From the NCBI GenBank assembly GCA_946405135.1, contig CAMJGD010000006.1, positions 1 through 64,000 of the forward strand: a stretch of DNA of 64,000 bases, read 5' to 3'. Numbering within the stretch: the first letter of the stretch is position 1; every line of letters starts with the position of its first letter. The position numbers were made by a program, and so were the translations under genes. This DNA is from an uncultured Clostridiaceae bacterium. Its GTDB lineage: Bacteria; Bacillota; Clostridia; Clostridiales; Clostridiaceae. Shown here in pieces: positions 46,585-55,202 of the stretch. Below the pieces are notes generated by a model, which saw nothing but the letters and a program-made list of their open reading frames with translations, was not told the DNA's origin and searched no databases.

Positions 46585-48294
46585 TTACTTTTCTTCATTT
46601 AGTATTGAAATAAATACATCTACTATGAAAGGATCAAACTGAGTACCTTTATTTTTTATCAGTTCTTCAACTGCATAATCTTTGTTCAATCCCTTTCTGT
46701 AGGGCCTGTCTGAAGTCATAGCATCATAGGCATCTGCCACACATATTATTCTCGAACCAATGGGTATGGTATTTCCTTCGATGCCATCAGGATATCCCTT
46801 ACCGTCAAATCTTTCATGATGATATTTAATAATTGTGGCTTCTTCTTTTAAATTTCTAACATTTTTTAAAGCCTGATATCCCTTTAAGGAATGAGTTTTA
46901 ATTATTTCATACTCTTCTTCTGTGAGCTTTGATGGTTTATTTAATATGTGTCCGCTTATTCCTATTTTGCCTATATCATGAAGTATAGATGCTACCCTTA
47001 TTTTATCTTCATTTAAATTTAAGTTATACTCTGCATTTAACTTTTTAGTTATTTGAGTAGCATAATGAGTTACCATCTTAGAATGTCCTGCAGTATACTC
47101 ATCCTTTATTTCTATAAGATTTAGAAGGGTATGCATTATTTCTATATACTGCTCATATTTCTCCTTCTCGTTATTATTTATAGTTATGAGCATTTTTGTA
47201 ACTTCATCATTTGAGGCCTTAAGCTCTTCATTATAAACTAAAAGTTCTTGTTCCCTTTGGTTTACTTTATGAGCCATATCATAAAAACTTGCCATAAATT
47301 CATTTAATTCTTTATAGGGATATATAGCTGGACTAACTAAATCATAATTTCCTTTTTGGATTTTAGTTACTTCTTTAAGCAAAATGTTTATGTAATTATT
47401 TACGATTTCTGAAAATTTAGAAGAAAAAAGTAAAATAAAAAAGACTACCAATAAAATATTAAATATTGCAATTAGTATTAATCCATTTACTAAATTTTTA
47501 TTGTTAAAAAGATAGTGTTGAACCACTACATAAGTAGAACTTCGACTATCTGCTTTAATAGTAGTTAGCATATATTTATTTGTATCTTCATCTTTATGAA
47601 TAAAAGTGTCAAAATCACCTTTTTTCATATTTTGAAACACTTTAGTATCTAATAGTTGTTTATCATAATTACCATTACTGAATATTATGTCGCCATTACT
47701 GCTTGCTATCATGTATTTTAAACTTAAATCTTTTTGGGAATTTTCTATAAAATCAGGACTTATTAAAAGAACTAATATACATTTTTTATTTTCAGAATTT
47801 CTAAAAGGCGTTGCAAAGCTCATAGAAATTTTTTTATCGAATTGTGATATAAAAGGATCTGATATTATAGTTTTGTTTTTATTTATTGATTTTTTATAGT
47901 AGCTCTGTTCACTAAAATCATAACCTACTAAAGCATTAAATTTGCTAGATGAATTTATTACTTTACCCTTTTCATCTAAAATCAATATTCCCAATATATC
48001 TTCTTCATCTTTTATCTTAAAATCTAAAAGCCTTTTTTTATCTTCATCCTTTGTGTTTTCTTCCATAGTTAAAGCAAGGCTTTCTGATATATTATATAAC
48101 CTGTTTTCTTTCTGCTCTATATTTTTAATAAGCACATTTGATAAATCCTCTTCACTGGATTTCATCATCAAATAGTATAAAAAAGTTCCAAAGGTACTTA
48201 CTATCAAAAATATGAAAATGGAAAATACCATGCTATATCTTAGAATTTTATAGAAAGATGCTTCTTTTATGCTCTCAATTTTATTAAATGCCAT
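46585..48294 (-). CDS. Membrane HD-GYP phosphodiesterase with Cache sensor
   Basis: A 569-residue sensor enzyme predicted to degrade cyclic di-GMP. Layout: transmembrane helix (about 20-43), extracellular Cache-type ligand-binding domain (45-265), second helix (272-295), a short HAMP/coiled-coil linker, then the HD-GYP domain. The latter has HSKMVTHYA, HDIGKIGISG (HD pair), HHERFDGKGYPDG (the GYP motif) and DAYDAMTSDRPYRKG. All metal-ligand positions look intact. It starts 1 bp after the substrate-binding protein gene, which suggests that the binding protein delivers a ligand to the Cache domain. Confidence 0.9.
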   Translation of the reverse strand: MAFNKIESIKEASFYKILRYSMVFSIFIFLIVSTFGTFLYYLMMKSSEEDLSNVLIKNIEQKENRLYNISESLALTMEENTKDEDKKRLLDFKIKDEEDILGILILDEKGKVINSSSKFNALVGYDFSEQSYYKKSINKNKTIISDPFISQFDKKISMSFATPFRNSENKKCILVLLISPDFIENSQKDLSLKYMIASSNGDIIFSNGNYDKQLLDTKVFQNMKKGDFDTFIHKDEDTNKYMLTTIKADSRSSTYVVVQHYLFNNKNLVNGLILIAIFNILLVVFFILLFSSKFSEIVNNYINILLKEVTKIQKGNYDLVSPAIYPYKELNEFMASFYDMAHKVNQREQELLVYNEELKASNDEVTKMLITINNNEKEKYEQYIEIMHTLLNLIEIKDEYTAGHSKMVTHYATQITKKLNAEYNLNLNEDKIRVASILHDIGKIGISGHILNKPSKLTEEEYEIIKTHSLKGYQALKNVRNLKEEATIIKYHHERFDGKGYPDGIEGNTIPIGSRIICVADAYDAMTSDRPYRKGLNKDYAVEELIKNKGTQFDPFIVDVFISILNEEK

Positions 48295-48295
48295 G

Positions 48296-49396
48296 CTACT
48301 TTTCCTCCATTTTAGAAAACTGATGGTCTTTTATATAAAATAAATATTCTTCTCTTTGAGAATCTCCATATTTATCAAAAACTATAGTATTATCCTCCCA
48401 TAGTTCATAAATTTTCTTTTTATCAAAGGCTTCTTTTAAAGTACAATGATGCTTCAATTTATATTCATATGCTTGTCCCGCAACCATAACTGCTTCATAG
48501 GTACCTGCTGCTATCATACTATTATGCTTATCAAATTCTTTAAGTTTAGAGTTAAGCCTTTCATATCGATTGGACTCCTCACTTAAGTCTATAGGAGTTA
48601 TTATCTTTACACCTTCTACTGCGTTTCCTCCGTTTTCTATGAGTTTAAAATCCCCATTCCAAGAAAATCCTATTATAAGCTTATCATTGATTCCAGCCAT
48701 CCTTAACTTTTGTACTATAAAAGCACTTTCTGTGGCAGAAGATAGTATAAGTACACCAGGACTTTTCTTTATGGTTTCTATATTTTTTATTTCATAAAGT
48801 TCACAATAATCATTCCAGGTATTTTCTCCTATTATCTTACCCTTTTGAGCCTTAATCTCTTCTTTTACAGAATTCACATAAGAAATATTATCTTTATTGT
48901 ATATAACATAAAATTCTTTGGGAATATTGTTATAATCTAAGTATTCCATAAGCTTATTAATTTCTTTGGAATCGTCTGGCAGAATTTTATATATATTGTT
49001 ATCTTTCTGGCTCATAAAAATGGATGTGGCATTAGGACTAATGCACATTATGTTCAATTTTTTAAGATAAGGTTCTATAGATTTTAAATTTTCACTATTT
49101 CCAGTACTTATTATGATTTCTATCTTTTCTTTTTTTATGTCATTAAATAATTTATCAAGATTTTTAAAGTCTGTATTTTTTATTACTACTTCTATTTTTT
49201 TGTCTAGAATGCCTCTACGGTTTATTTCTTGTTCAGCAATTCTAGAAGCTAATATAGATGTGGCATCAAAAGCACTTCTTTCCTCCTCAAAATCTCCCAC
49301 TAATGCTATCTTTATAGGAGCATTTATTTTTATAAAAATAAATGCTCCAGATAGCAGGGTCAAAAGTATTGCCAAATAAACATATACTCTTTTCAT
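48296..49396 (-). CDS. Membrane-anchored ABC-type substrate-binding protein (orphan)
   Basis: A 366-residue protein with an uncleaved-looking N-terminal hydrophobic anchor (MKRVYVYLAILLTLLSGAFIFI; no lipobox Cys) and a type I periplasmic-binding fold: KIALVGDF near 33, ILASRIAEQEINRRG, and later MIAAGTYEAVMVAGQAYEYK. These are marks of the branched-chain amino acid binding protein family (Peripla_BP_6). No ABC permease or ATPase is nearby. Instead the HD-GYP sensor follows after 1 bp. Its role is likely sensing. The start at 49396 uses an ATG 7 nt after GGGG; a TTG five codons upstream is possible. Confidence 0.82.
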   Translation of the reverse strand: MKRVYVYLAILLTLLSGAFIFIKINAPIKIALVGDFEEERSAFDATSILASRIAEQEINRRGILDKKIEVVIKNTDFKNLDKLFNDIKKEKIEIIISTGNSENLKSIEPYLKKLNIMCISPNATSIFMSQKDNNIYKILPDDSKEINKLMEYLDYNNIPKEFYVIYNKDNISYVNSVKEEIKAQKGKIIGENTWNDYCELYEIKNIETIKKSPGVLILSSATESAFIVQKLRMAGINDKLIIGFSWNGDFKLIENGGNAVEGVKIITPIDLSEESNRYERLNSKLKEFDKHNSMIAAGTYEAVMVAGQAYEYKLKHHCTLKEAFDKKKIYELWEDNTIVFDKYGDSQREEYLFYIKDHQFSKMEEK

Positions 49397-49416
49397 ACTA
49401 ATACCCCGCAATGATA

Positions 49417-50100
49417 TTATAATTGAATTTCTATCTTGTCAACTTTTCCCAGCACATGTGCTTCTTTTATATTTACTGTTTCTGCCTTTACACTTGCTTT
49501 ATTACTTACAAGAAGAATTTTAGTACTATCTAGCTTTTTAACCTGTCTTACAAATCTCTCATTGTTAATTTCTAATAGATATATTGAATTATTTTGTACT
49601 TCTTTTATAGCATGGCAAAAAGCTAAATCGCCTTTTGCAATTCTAAATCCAAGCATATCATCATCTTCTATGCTTATAAAAAACACTTTATCCTGAGGAT
49701 AGCCTTCAATTTTGTTAGAATATACAGGCATCTGTCTAAAGGATAAGACATTACTTAAAGAATAATCATATATAGGTACATTTTTAAGTACATCTCCAAA
49801 AGCTTTGTTCCATATTTCATTTACTTCTTTATTGTCTTTATGCTCTTTAAAAGACTTATTTTCTGGTGCCTTCTTAGGAGTCTCATCATAGACAGGTTCC
49901 TCTGAATACATACTGATGTCATTAATATCTGTATTTAATACCTTTGATATTCTATCTATTAGTTTTTCATTTAGTATTTTTTTACCTGTCTCAACTTCAT
50001 TAATAAAGGTTTCAGACACTCCAAGCTTTTTACCTAGTTGCTTTTGGGTGAGCTTGTTTTCAAGCCTTGCTTTTTTTACTTTTTCTCCAACTCTACTCAC
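49417..50100 (-). CDS. XRE-family regulator with degenerate S24-like domain
   Basis: A 227-residue protein. The N-terminal helix-turn-helix (residues 5-60, KLTQKQLGKKLGVSETFINEVETGKK) is followed by a variable linker. The C-terminal domain has the shape of LexA/CI-type S24 peptidases (ISIEDDDMLGFRIAKGDLAFCH...SIYLLEINNERFVRQVKKL). The usual Ser-Met of the nucleophile region is replaced by Asp-Met, so self-cleavage looks lost. It overlaps the DUF3783 gene by 8 bp and precedes the sensing pair by about 20 bp, so it may regulate this operon. No prophage genes are nearby. Confidence 0.82.
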   Translation of the reverse strand: MSRVGEKVKKARLENKLTQKQLGKKLGVSETFINEVETGKKILNEKLIDRISKVLNTDINDISMYSEEPVYDETPKKAPENKSFKEHKDNKEVNEIWNKAFGDVLKNVPIYDYSLSNVLSFRQMPVYSNKIEGYPQDKVFFISIEDDDMLGFRIAKGDLAFCHAIKEVQNNSIYLLEINNERFVRQVKKLDSTKILLVSNKASVKAETVNIKEAHVLGKVDKIEIQL

Positions 50101-50473
50101 TTTTGTTTCGCCCTTTCTCCATGTTTTTATACCATTCTCTTTCTTCTAATAAGTGTTCTACAAGATAACTAAAAGTCCAATTGGAAGATGTTTCTGTAAC
50201 TACAGCTAATACAGGACTTTTTCCTATAGTTGCCCTTATAAGTTTAATTATCTTATCTAATTCATTATCGGAGAAATTATTGAAAAGTATAACCTTTTCT
50301 TGTGGAAGTTTCCTTTTAGCACATACTTTATTTTCTCCAGATATTATTTCCTTTATTTTCATATCTGCAATTTCTTCTGTTATATTCTTATAGTTTAGAT
50401 TTGACATCTTAAACACATTTATTTCATCTTCTGTTAATCCATATAACAATACTAACTTATCGTTCCCTACCAT
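50093..50473 (-). CDS. DUF3783 domain protein
   Basis: A 126-residue protein of unknown function with the DUF3783 pattern: KLVLLYGLTEDEINVF at the start and VILFNNFSDNELDKIIKLIRA in the middle, followed by SNWTFSYLVEHLLEEREW. Proteins of this family are mostly clostridial. It is translationally coupled to the XRE gene and lies 14 bp downstream of the cyclophilin gene. AGGAGG lies upstream of the ATG. Confidence 0.82.
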   Translation of the reverse strand: MVGNDKLVLLYGLTEDEINVFKMSNLNYKNITEEIADMKIKEIISGENKVCAKRKLPQEKVILFNNFSDNELDKIIKLIRATIGKSPVLAVVTETSSNWTFSYLVEHLLEEREWYKNMEKGRNKSE

Positions 50474-50487
50474 AAATGTCTCCTCCT

Positions 50488-51003
50488 TTATAACTTCTCT
50501 GGCTCGCTATACTCTTCTCCAAAAGTATCTACAGTAACTTGCTCCATAATCTGATCTTCATAAGGTTTATCTCTAAAATCTGTTTTTACACTTACTATTT
50601 CGTCCACAATCTCCATGCCTTCAATTACTTTACCAAAGGAAGTATATTGCCCATCCAAATGCGGTGCATTTTCTACCATTATAAAAAATTGGCTTCCTGC
50701 GGAATCAGGATGCATTGCTCTAGCCATAGATATGACACCTCTGCCGTGTTTTAAATTATTTTTGAAACCATTATGAGTAAATTCTCCTTTTATTGAGTAT
50801 CCTGGTCCACCCATGCCTGATCCTTCTGGGCATCCGCCCTGTATCATAAAACCTGGTATAACTCTATGAAATATCAATCCATCATAGAATCCATTTTTAG
50901 CAAGACTTATAAAATTCTTTACTGTATTAGGCGCTATGTCTGGATATAGTTCCACCTTTATAGTTCCCTTATCTTTTATTTTTATATTAATTATAGGATT
51001 CAT
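50488..51003 (-). CDS. ppiB: Cyclophilin-type peptidyl-prolyl isomerase
   Basis: A 171-residue cytoplasmic isomerase that speeds folding at proline bonds. The cyclophilin core is complete: [25 protein letters not shown] (catalytic Arg and Phe), [14 protein letters not shown] and the Trp/His region as [11 protein letters not shown]. There is no signal peptide. It is probably the first gene of the run leading down to the HD-GYP phosphodiesterase. Confidence 0.94.
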   Translation of the reverse strand: MNPIINIKIKDKGTIKVELYPDIAPNTVKNFISLAKNGFYDGLIFHRVIPGFMIQGGCPEGSGMGGPGYSIKGEFTHNGFKNNLKHGRGVISMARAMHPDSAGSQFFIMVENAPHLDGQYTSFGKVIEGMEIVDEIVSVKTDFRDKPYEDQIMEQVTVDTFGEEYSEPEKL

Positions 51004-51084
51004 ATATATACACCTTCCTTAATTTATTTTAATATTATTATACTCTGTTAATTGTATCCATCTCAATATGCTATTTACAAAAAA

Positions 51085-51118
51085 TAAAAGGAGGTTGATC
51101 ACCATAATCAACCCCCAT
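51085..51118 (-). terminator. Terminator after the STAS-like gene
   Basis: GGAGGTTGAT (about 51091-51100) pairs with ATCAACCCCC (51107-51116), loop of 6 nt. On the minus strand it is followed by a T-rich stretch (complement of AAAAAATAAAA). Confidence 0.8.
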
Positions 51119-51151
51119 ATAGAAAATCCCAAGTAAGTGTCTTATAACGTT

Positions 51152-51418
51152 TTAAAATGCGGTACCTAAAACTACTCGTCTATAGTCTGTACTATTTGAT
51201 AAGTTTTTAACGTTCACATGCGAAACAATGTAGTCTCTTCCTTCTTCATTTATTAAATCTGTAAATAGACAACATAAAAATAAAGTTGAAACCTTATTGA
51301 TGTCTGAAAAATCTAGTATTATTTTGTTATCAATATTTTGCTTTATATAATTTCTTAGCACTATAGCATCTTCAGTTTCAAAATTTGCGCCTAGAAAATC
51401 CCTAACCTTAATTTCCAT
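51152..51418 (-). CDS. STAS-like DUF4325 protein
   Basis: An 88-residue protein with a STAS-like fold: KIILDFSDINKVSTLFLCCLFTDLINEEG, followed by a short C-terminal strand-helix region. The start at 51418 follows AAAGGGG at a 7-nt gap; the open frame extends 36 nt further without support. DUF4325 proteins are often paired with a histidine-kinase-like ATPase, but none is adjacent. It may act as an anti-sigma-antagonist-like switch; that is inference. Confidence 0.75.
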   Translation of the reverse strand: MEIKVRDFLGANFETEDAIVLRNYIKQNIDNKIILDFSDINKVSTLFLCCLFTDLINEEGRDYIVSHVNVKNLSNSTDYRRVVLGTAF

Positions 51419-51568
51419 GCAAGACACCCCTTTATTTTTTAAATATTCTATCAATTTATCTTAACTTTAATGTAACATAGAATAAATATATTGTCAACTA
51501 TTTAACAAAGTTTTTTATAAATTTCTAAAAATATATTTTCTCCTTCTAAAAACCAAATCTATGAAATA

Positions 51569-51600
51569 ACGAGGTAGAAAAAATAATTTTTCTACCTCAT
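51569..51600 (-). terminator. Terminator after murI
   Basis: GAGGTAGAAAAA (51571-51582) with TTTTTCTACCTC (51587-51598), a 4-nt loop. It lies 20 bp past the murI stop. Confidence 0.85.
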
Positions 51601-51616
51601 ACATACCATAATACAC

Positions 51617-52405
51617 TCATTTTTTACCATAAAGTAATTTATAACTAAAATCTACAATTTCTTTTCTGTCTAAAGAGTTATATATCTCTACAGTTCCTTC
51701 CCCATTTTCTTCATTTAACAGATTATGTTCTACTAACTTTCTTTTAAGTTCTTTGGCTGTTCCTTCACTTCCATCTATTATAGGTACATTTTCTCCCACT
51801 ACTTTCTGAAGTTCTCTATTTATAAATGGATAATGAGTGCATCCAAGAACAATAGCAGCTATTTTAGAATTTAAATATTTTTCAAGTTTTTCAGTTAAAA
51901 AATGGTTTAGCTCTTCTCCCTCAGTAATACCACTTTCTATTAATTCTACTAATCCTGCACAGGGTAAAGGTTCAATTTCTGAGTTCTTACCATAATTTAT
52001 TACCAAATTATTAAATTTTTTTTCCACCAAAGTTATAGGTGTAGCCATGATAATTATCTTTCCTTCATGTCTCATCTCCACTGCAGGTTTTAAAGCTGGT
52101 TCTACGCCTATAATAGGTATAGATTTATACTTTTTTCTTAAACTTTCTATGGCTACACTGGTAGCTGTATTGCAAGCCACAACTATAGCTTTAGCCCCTT
52201 TTTCTAAAAGAAACTCTATTGCATCATAAGTAAGAGTCTTTACTTCTTCCACAGGCCTAGTTCCATAAGGAGCATTTTTAGAATCTCCGAAATATATATA
52301 ATTTTCTTTAGGCATAATCTCCATAGCCCTTTTTAAAACGCTTATTCCGCCAACACCTGTATCAAAAAAACCTACAGGTCTATTTTTTGTATCCCCCATG
52401 TCCAT
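51617..52405 (-). CDS. murI: Glutamate racemase
   Basis: Makes D-glutamate for peptidoglycan. The 262-residue enzyme has GFFDTGVGGISVLKRA at the N-terminus, the first catalytic Cys in VVACNTATS (near 76) and the second in VLGCTHYPF (near 188), plus YFGDSKNAPYGTRP. AGAGGAG lies 8 nt before the first ATG. Length is normal. It is monocistronic and divergent from the glutamine synthetase gene. Confidence 0.96.
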   Translation of the reverse strand: MDMGDTKNRPVGFFDTGVGGISVLKRAMEIMPKENYIYFGDSKNAPYGTRPVEEVKTLTYDAIEFLLEKGAKAIVVACNTATSVAIESLRKKYKSIPIIGVEPALKPAVEMRHEGKIIIMATPITLVEKKFNNLVINYGKNSEIEPLPCAGLVELIESGITEGEELNHFLTEKLEKYLNSKIAAIVLGCTHYPFINRELQKVVGENVPIIDGSEGTAKELKRKLVEHNLLNEENGEGTVEIYNSLDRKEIVDFSYKLLYGKK

Positions 52406-52520
52406 ATAATCAACTCCTCTTTTCCCACATCAGATAATCTACCTTTTAATTTTATCAAAAAACTTTTTCATTGTAAAAAAAGATTATGAATGAAATATAA
52501 CATAAAATTTCATATTTGTA

Positions 52521-52549
52521 TTGACACTACAAATAAGTTGTAATAGAAT
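52521..52549 (+). promoter_or_regulatory. Promoter of the glutamine synthetase gene
   Basis: TTGACA (52521-52526), 17 bp, TAGAAT (52544-52549). Within the spacer is the short inverted repeat ACAA-N5-TTGT. The predicted leader is about 105 nt long. Confidence 0.65.
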
Positions 52550-52624
52550 CTTTTTATGTTTTTTAAAAAAAATAACTTAATTAAGTATAAAATTAAACCA
52601 TTAATGGAAAGGAAGTGACTTAAC

Positions 52625-52651
52625 CCTTACATACTTAAATGTTATGTAAGG
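52625..52651 (+). promoter_or_regulatory. Hairpin covering the ribosome site of the glutamine synthetase gene
   Basis: CCTTACATA (52625-52633) pairs perfectly with TATGTAAGG (52643-52651). The 3' arm contains the AAGG that stands 8 nt before the ATG at 52660, so the stem would hide the ribosome site. A second purine-rich site (GGAAAGGAAG, 52606-52615) lies just upstream. Confidence 0.5.
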
Positions 52652-52659
52652 TAATAAGC

Positions 52660-54561
52660 ATGTATGACGATTTAATTTATCACATTCCTAAACATGATCA
52701 TAATGAAAAAAGTTTAAGGGAAATATTATCAAAACATCCAGAAATAAAATTTATTTCCATAGTAGGAATAGATCTGGCTGGAAATGACACTGACGAAAAA
52801 ATACCTGTCAAATTATTCTTAGACGATATAAAATCTTTTCTATCAGGTGCTGCTGTGCAAACTGATGGTTCTTCTGTAGTCCTCCCTGGTATAGCTTCTT
52901 TAAACAATGCTAAAATTGATATGATAGCAGATTTAGATTGCGAGTGGTTTATAGATTATAATTATGAACATATAGACCCTATCTTAGAAAAACCCATAGG
53001 TACTTTAAGAATTCCTTGTTTTTTATATCATGAAGGAAAAGCAGTGGATTCAAGACATATTTTAAAGACTTCCATAGAATATTTCAAAAATACACTATTA
53101 CAACTTTTTAAAAAATATCCTATATGCTTGAAAGATTATGGAATAACCTTTGAAGATATAGAAGATATTACAGCTACTTCTGCTACAGAATTAGAATTCT
53201 GGGTAAAAACTCCAAATGACAAGGCCGAAGTAGAAGAATTATCAACTTCTCAAGTCCTACAAGAACAATATTGGACTAGAACAAAAGGAAGCATTAGAAC
53301 TGCTCTAGAAAAATGCTTATTGTTAATGGAAAAATATGGTCTTTATCCTGAAATGGGTCATAAAGAAGTGGGTGGAGTAAAAGCAAAAATAGATGAATCC
53401 GGTAATTTAACTCATATAATGGAACAATTAGAAATAGATTGGAAATATTCTAATGCTATACAGGCTGCTGACAATGAACTGCTTGTAAGAACTTTAGTTA
53501 AAGAAACTTTTAGAAGAGATGGATTAGAAGTTACATTTTTAGCTAAACCTATTGATGAAGTAGCTGGTAGCGGCGAACATACCCATGTAGGTATTGCATT
53601 AAAATTAAAGAATGGAAAACTTATCAATTTGTTTACTGCCACTAAAAATCATTTTTTAAGTATCTTTGGCTATGGCTCCATTATGGGTGTATTAAAGAAT
53701 TATGAAATAATAAATCCCTTTGTTTCAGCTACTAATGACTCTTTAAGAAGATTAAAACCAGGATTTGAAGCTCCTGTATGCATTGTTACTTCTTTAGGAA
53801 TAACTACAGAAGTTCCTTCTAGAAATAGAACCATATTGGTTGGTCTCATAAGAGATATGCAAAGTCCTATGGCTACACGATTTGAGTTAAGATCTCCAAA
53901 TCCTCATACTAATACTTACCTAGCTATAGCTGTGCTTTATATGTGCATGGCTGACGGAGTTAAGTATGCTGTAGAAAACAACAAAACTGAAGATGAATTA
54001 CTTAAAGAGCTTTCTAAAAATCCAGGAGAAGATGCAGATTATTTAGAAAAACCAAGAGCTTATAGATCTGAAGAAGATGTTTTTGAACATTTTTCTGAAG
54101 AAGAAAGAAATAATTTTTTCGGTAAAGCTCCAGCTACAGTATATGAAAATTTACATGCTTTTGACTTATATAAAGATAAAACTGAAGTATTAAAAAAAGG
54201 TAATGTATTCAATGATAAATTAATTAATAGTTTTCGTATAGCAGCTACTAAAAGATGGCTTACAGAGATAAGCAATAGAATCATAAACAACTACATGGAT
54301 GAAATAAGATCCTTTAAAATGCTTCACTCTACAGATAAAGCTTTAGATCTTGATGTGTCAAACTGGATGGCCATAAATGATTTAAGACATTATATCATGA
54401 AAGACAGCTATACAAGAAAAAGCTTATTTACAAAAATAAAAGAAGCTATTGCAGCGGAAGATTTATCCAGAGTTTCTGAACTTCAACAGGAACTTGACCT
54501 AAAAATGAATGTGTTAAGACACATTTACTGCAGTTATAAAAAGAATCTTTTGGATATTTAA
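52660..54561 (+). CDS. glnA: Glutamine synthetase, large clostridial type
   Basis: Makes glutamine from glutamate, ammonia and ATP. With the start at 52660 (AAGG upstream) it has 633 residues, compared with about 440-470 for bacterial type I. Catalytic motifs are TATELEFW (metal Glu), HKEVGGVKAKI, GSGEHTHVG (metal His loop) and PSRNRTILVGL. The C-terminal 130 residues are helical and not part of the core. It differs from type III, which lacks this spacing and is about 700 residues long. It seems to belong to a clostridial large-GlnA group that I recall only generally. An RNA hairpin may control its translation. Confidence 0.85.
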   Translation: MYDDLIYHIPKHDHNEKSLREILSKHPEIKFISIVGIDLAGNDTDEKIPVKLFLDDIKSFLSGAAVQTDGSSVVLPGIASLNNAKIDMIADLDCEWFIDYNYEHIDPILEKPIGTLRIPCFLYHEGKAVDSRHILKTSIEYFKNTLLQLFKKYPICLKDYGITFEDIEDITATSATELEFWVKTPNDKAEVEELSTSQVLQEQYWTRTKGSIRTALEKCLLLMEKYGLYPEMGHKEVGGVKAKIDESGNLTHIMEQLEIDWKYSNAIQAADNELLVRTLVKETFRRDGLEVTFLAKPIDEVAGSGEHTHVGIALKLKNGKLINLFTATKNHFLSIFGYGSIMGVLKNYEIINPFVSATNDSLRRLKPGFEAPVCIVTSLGITTEVPSRNRTILVGLIRDMQSPMATRFELRSPNPHTNTYLAIAVLYMCMADGVKYAVENNKTEDELLKELSKNPGEDADYLEKPRAYRSEEDVFEHFSEEERNNFFGKAPATVYENLHAFDLYKDKTEVLKKGNVFNDKLINSFRIAATKRWLTEISNRIINNYMDEIRSFKMLHSTDKALDLDVSNWMAINDLRHYIMKDSYTRKSLFTKIKEAIAAEDLSRVSELQQELDLKMNVLRHIYCSYKKNLLDI

Positions 54562-54672
54562 TCAGCTTAAGATACTTAATTTAATTTTTGCAGGTGAGCT
54601 GTTATAGATTGAGGCAGTTACTGTAAAAAGCCATATAATAGTATTGAGTAAAACTAATATATGGAGGTTATT

Positions 54673-54981
54673 ATGAATTTAAACAAATCTTTTTCTGATT
54701 TAAATAAAGGTATTGTAAAGACAAAAGATGTGGTAGTAAAGGCATCAGAAACTGCTATAGAAATCTCAAAGGCTTATATGATGATATCAAGTAAAGAAAA
54801 AAGCCTAGGTGAATTATATGAAAAACTAGGAAAAAAATTTTACAAAAAGTATAATAAAGATCCTCTAGATAAAAACGATTTTAAAGAAATAGTAGATAAA
54901 ATAGATAAAGAAAAGAAAGAATTGAACACTTTACAAGAAAAACTTTCTAGGTTAAAAAGTAAAAATAATTATAATATATAA
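54673..54981 (+). CDS. Small coiled-coil protein
   Basis: A 102-residue, highly charged helical protein: residues 8-35 (LNKGIVKTKDVVVKASETAI) and 65-97 (EIVDKIDKEKKELNTLQEK) are predicted coiled coils. The central ELYEKLGKKFYKKY pattern occurs in other small clostridial proteins sometimes labelled zinc-ribbon relatives, but no Cys is present here. The start at 54673 follows GGAGG. It is monocistronic with a strong terminator. Function unknown. Confidence 0.65.
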   Translation: MNLNKSFSDLNKGIVKTKDVVVKASETAIEISKAYMMISSKEKSLGELYEKLGKKFYKKYNKDPLDKNDFKEIVDKIDKEKKELNTLQEKLSRLKSKNNYNI

Positions 54982-54999
54982 AAAATCTTTTACTAAAAT

Positions 55000-55056
55000 C
55001 TAGGACTGTAAATAAGTTTGTAAACTTTATATAAACTTATCTACAGTCCTTATTTA
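55000..55056 (+). terminator. Terminator after the coiled-coil gene
   Basis: AGGACTGTA.ATAAGTTT (from 55002) pairs with AAACTTAT.TACAGTCCT (ending 55050), about 17 bp with one mismatch, followed by a T-rich tail. Confidence 0.82.
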
Positions 55057-55202
55057 TAATGTTATCTAATGTGATATCTTTATTTACAACTACTTGTATT
55101 TTTGTTTAATTAATCTTAACTTGCATTTCATATGGAATAATTTTTTACATAATAGTATAATCTTTTTATAGATTATACAAATTTAACGAGGTGTTATAAA
55201 AA

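Noticed and set aside
52660..54561. Calling the glutamine synthetase type III (GlnN)
   Set aside because: The protein is about 633 residues and its active-site motifs resemble type I more than the type III pattern that I know.
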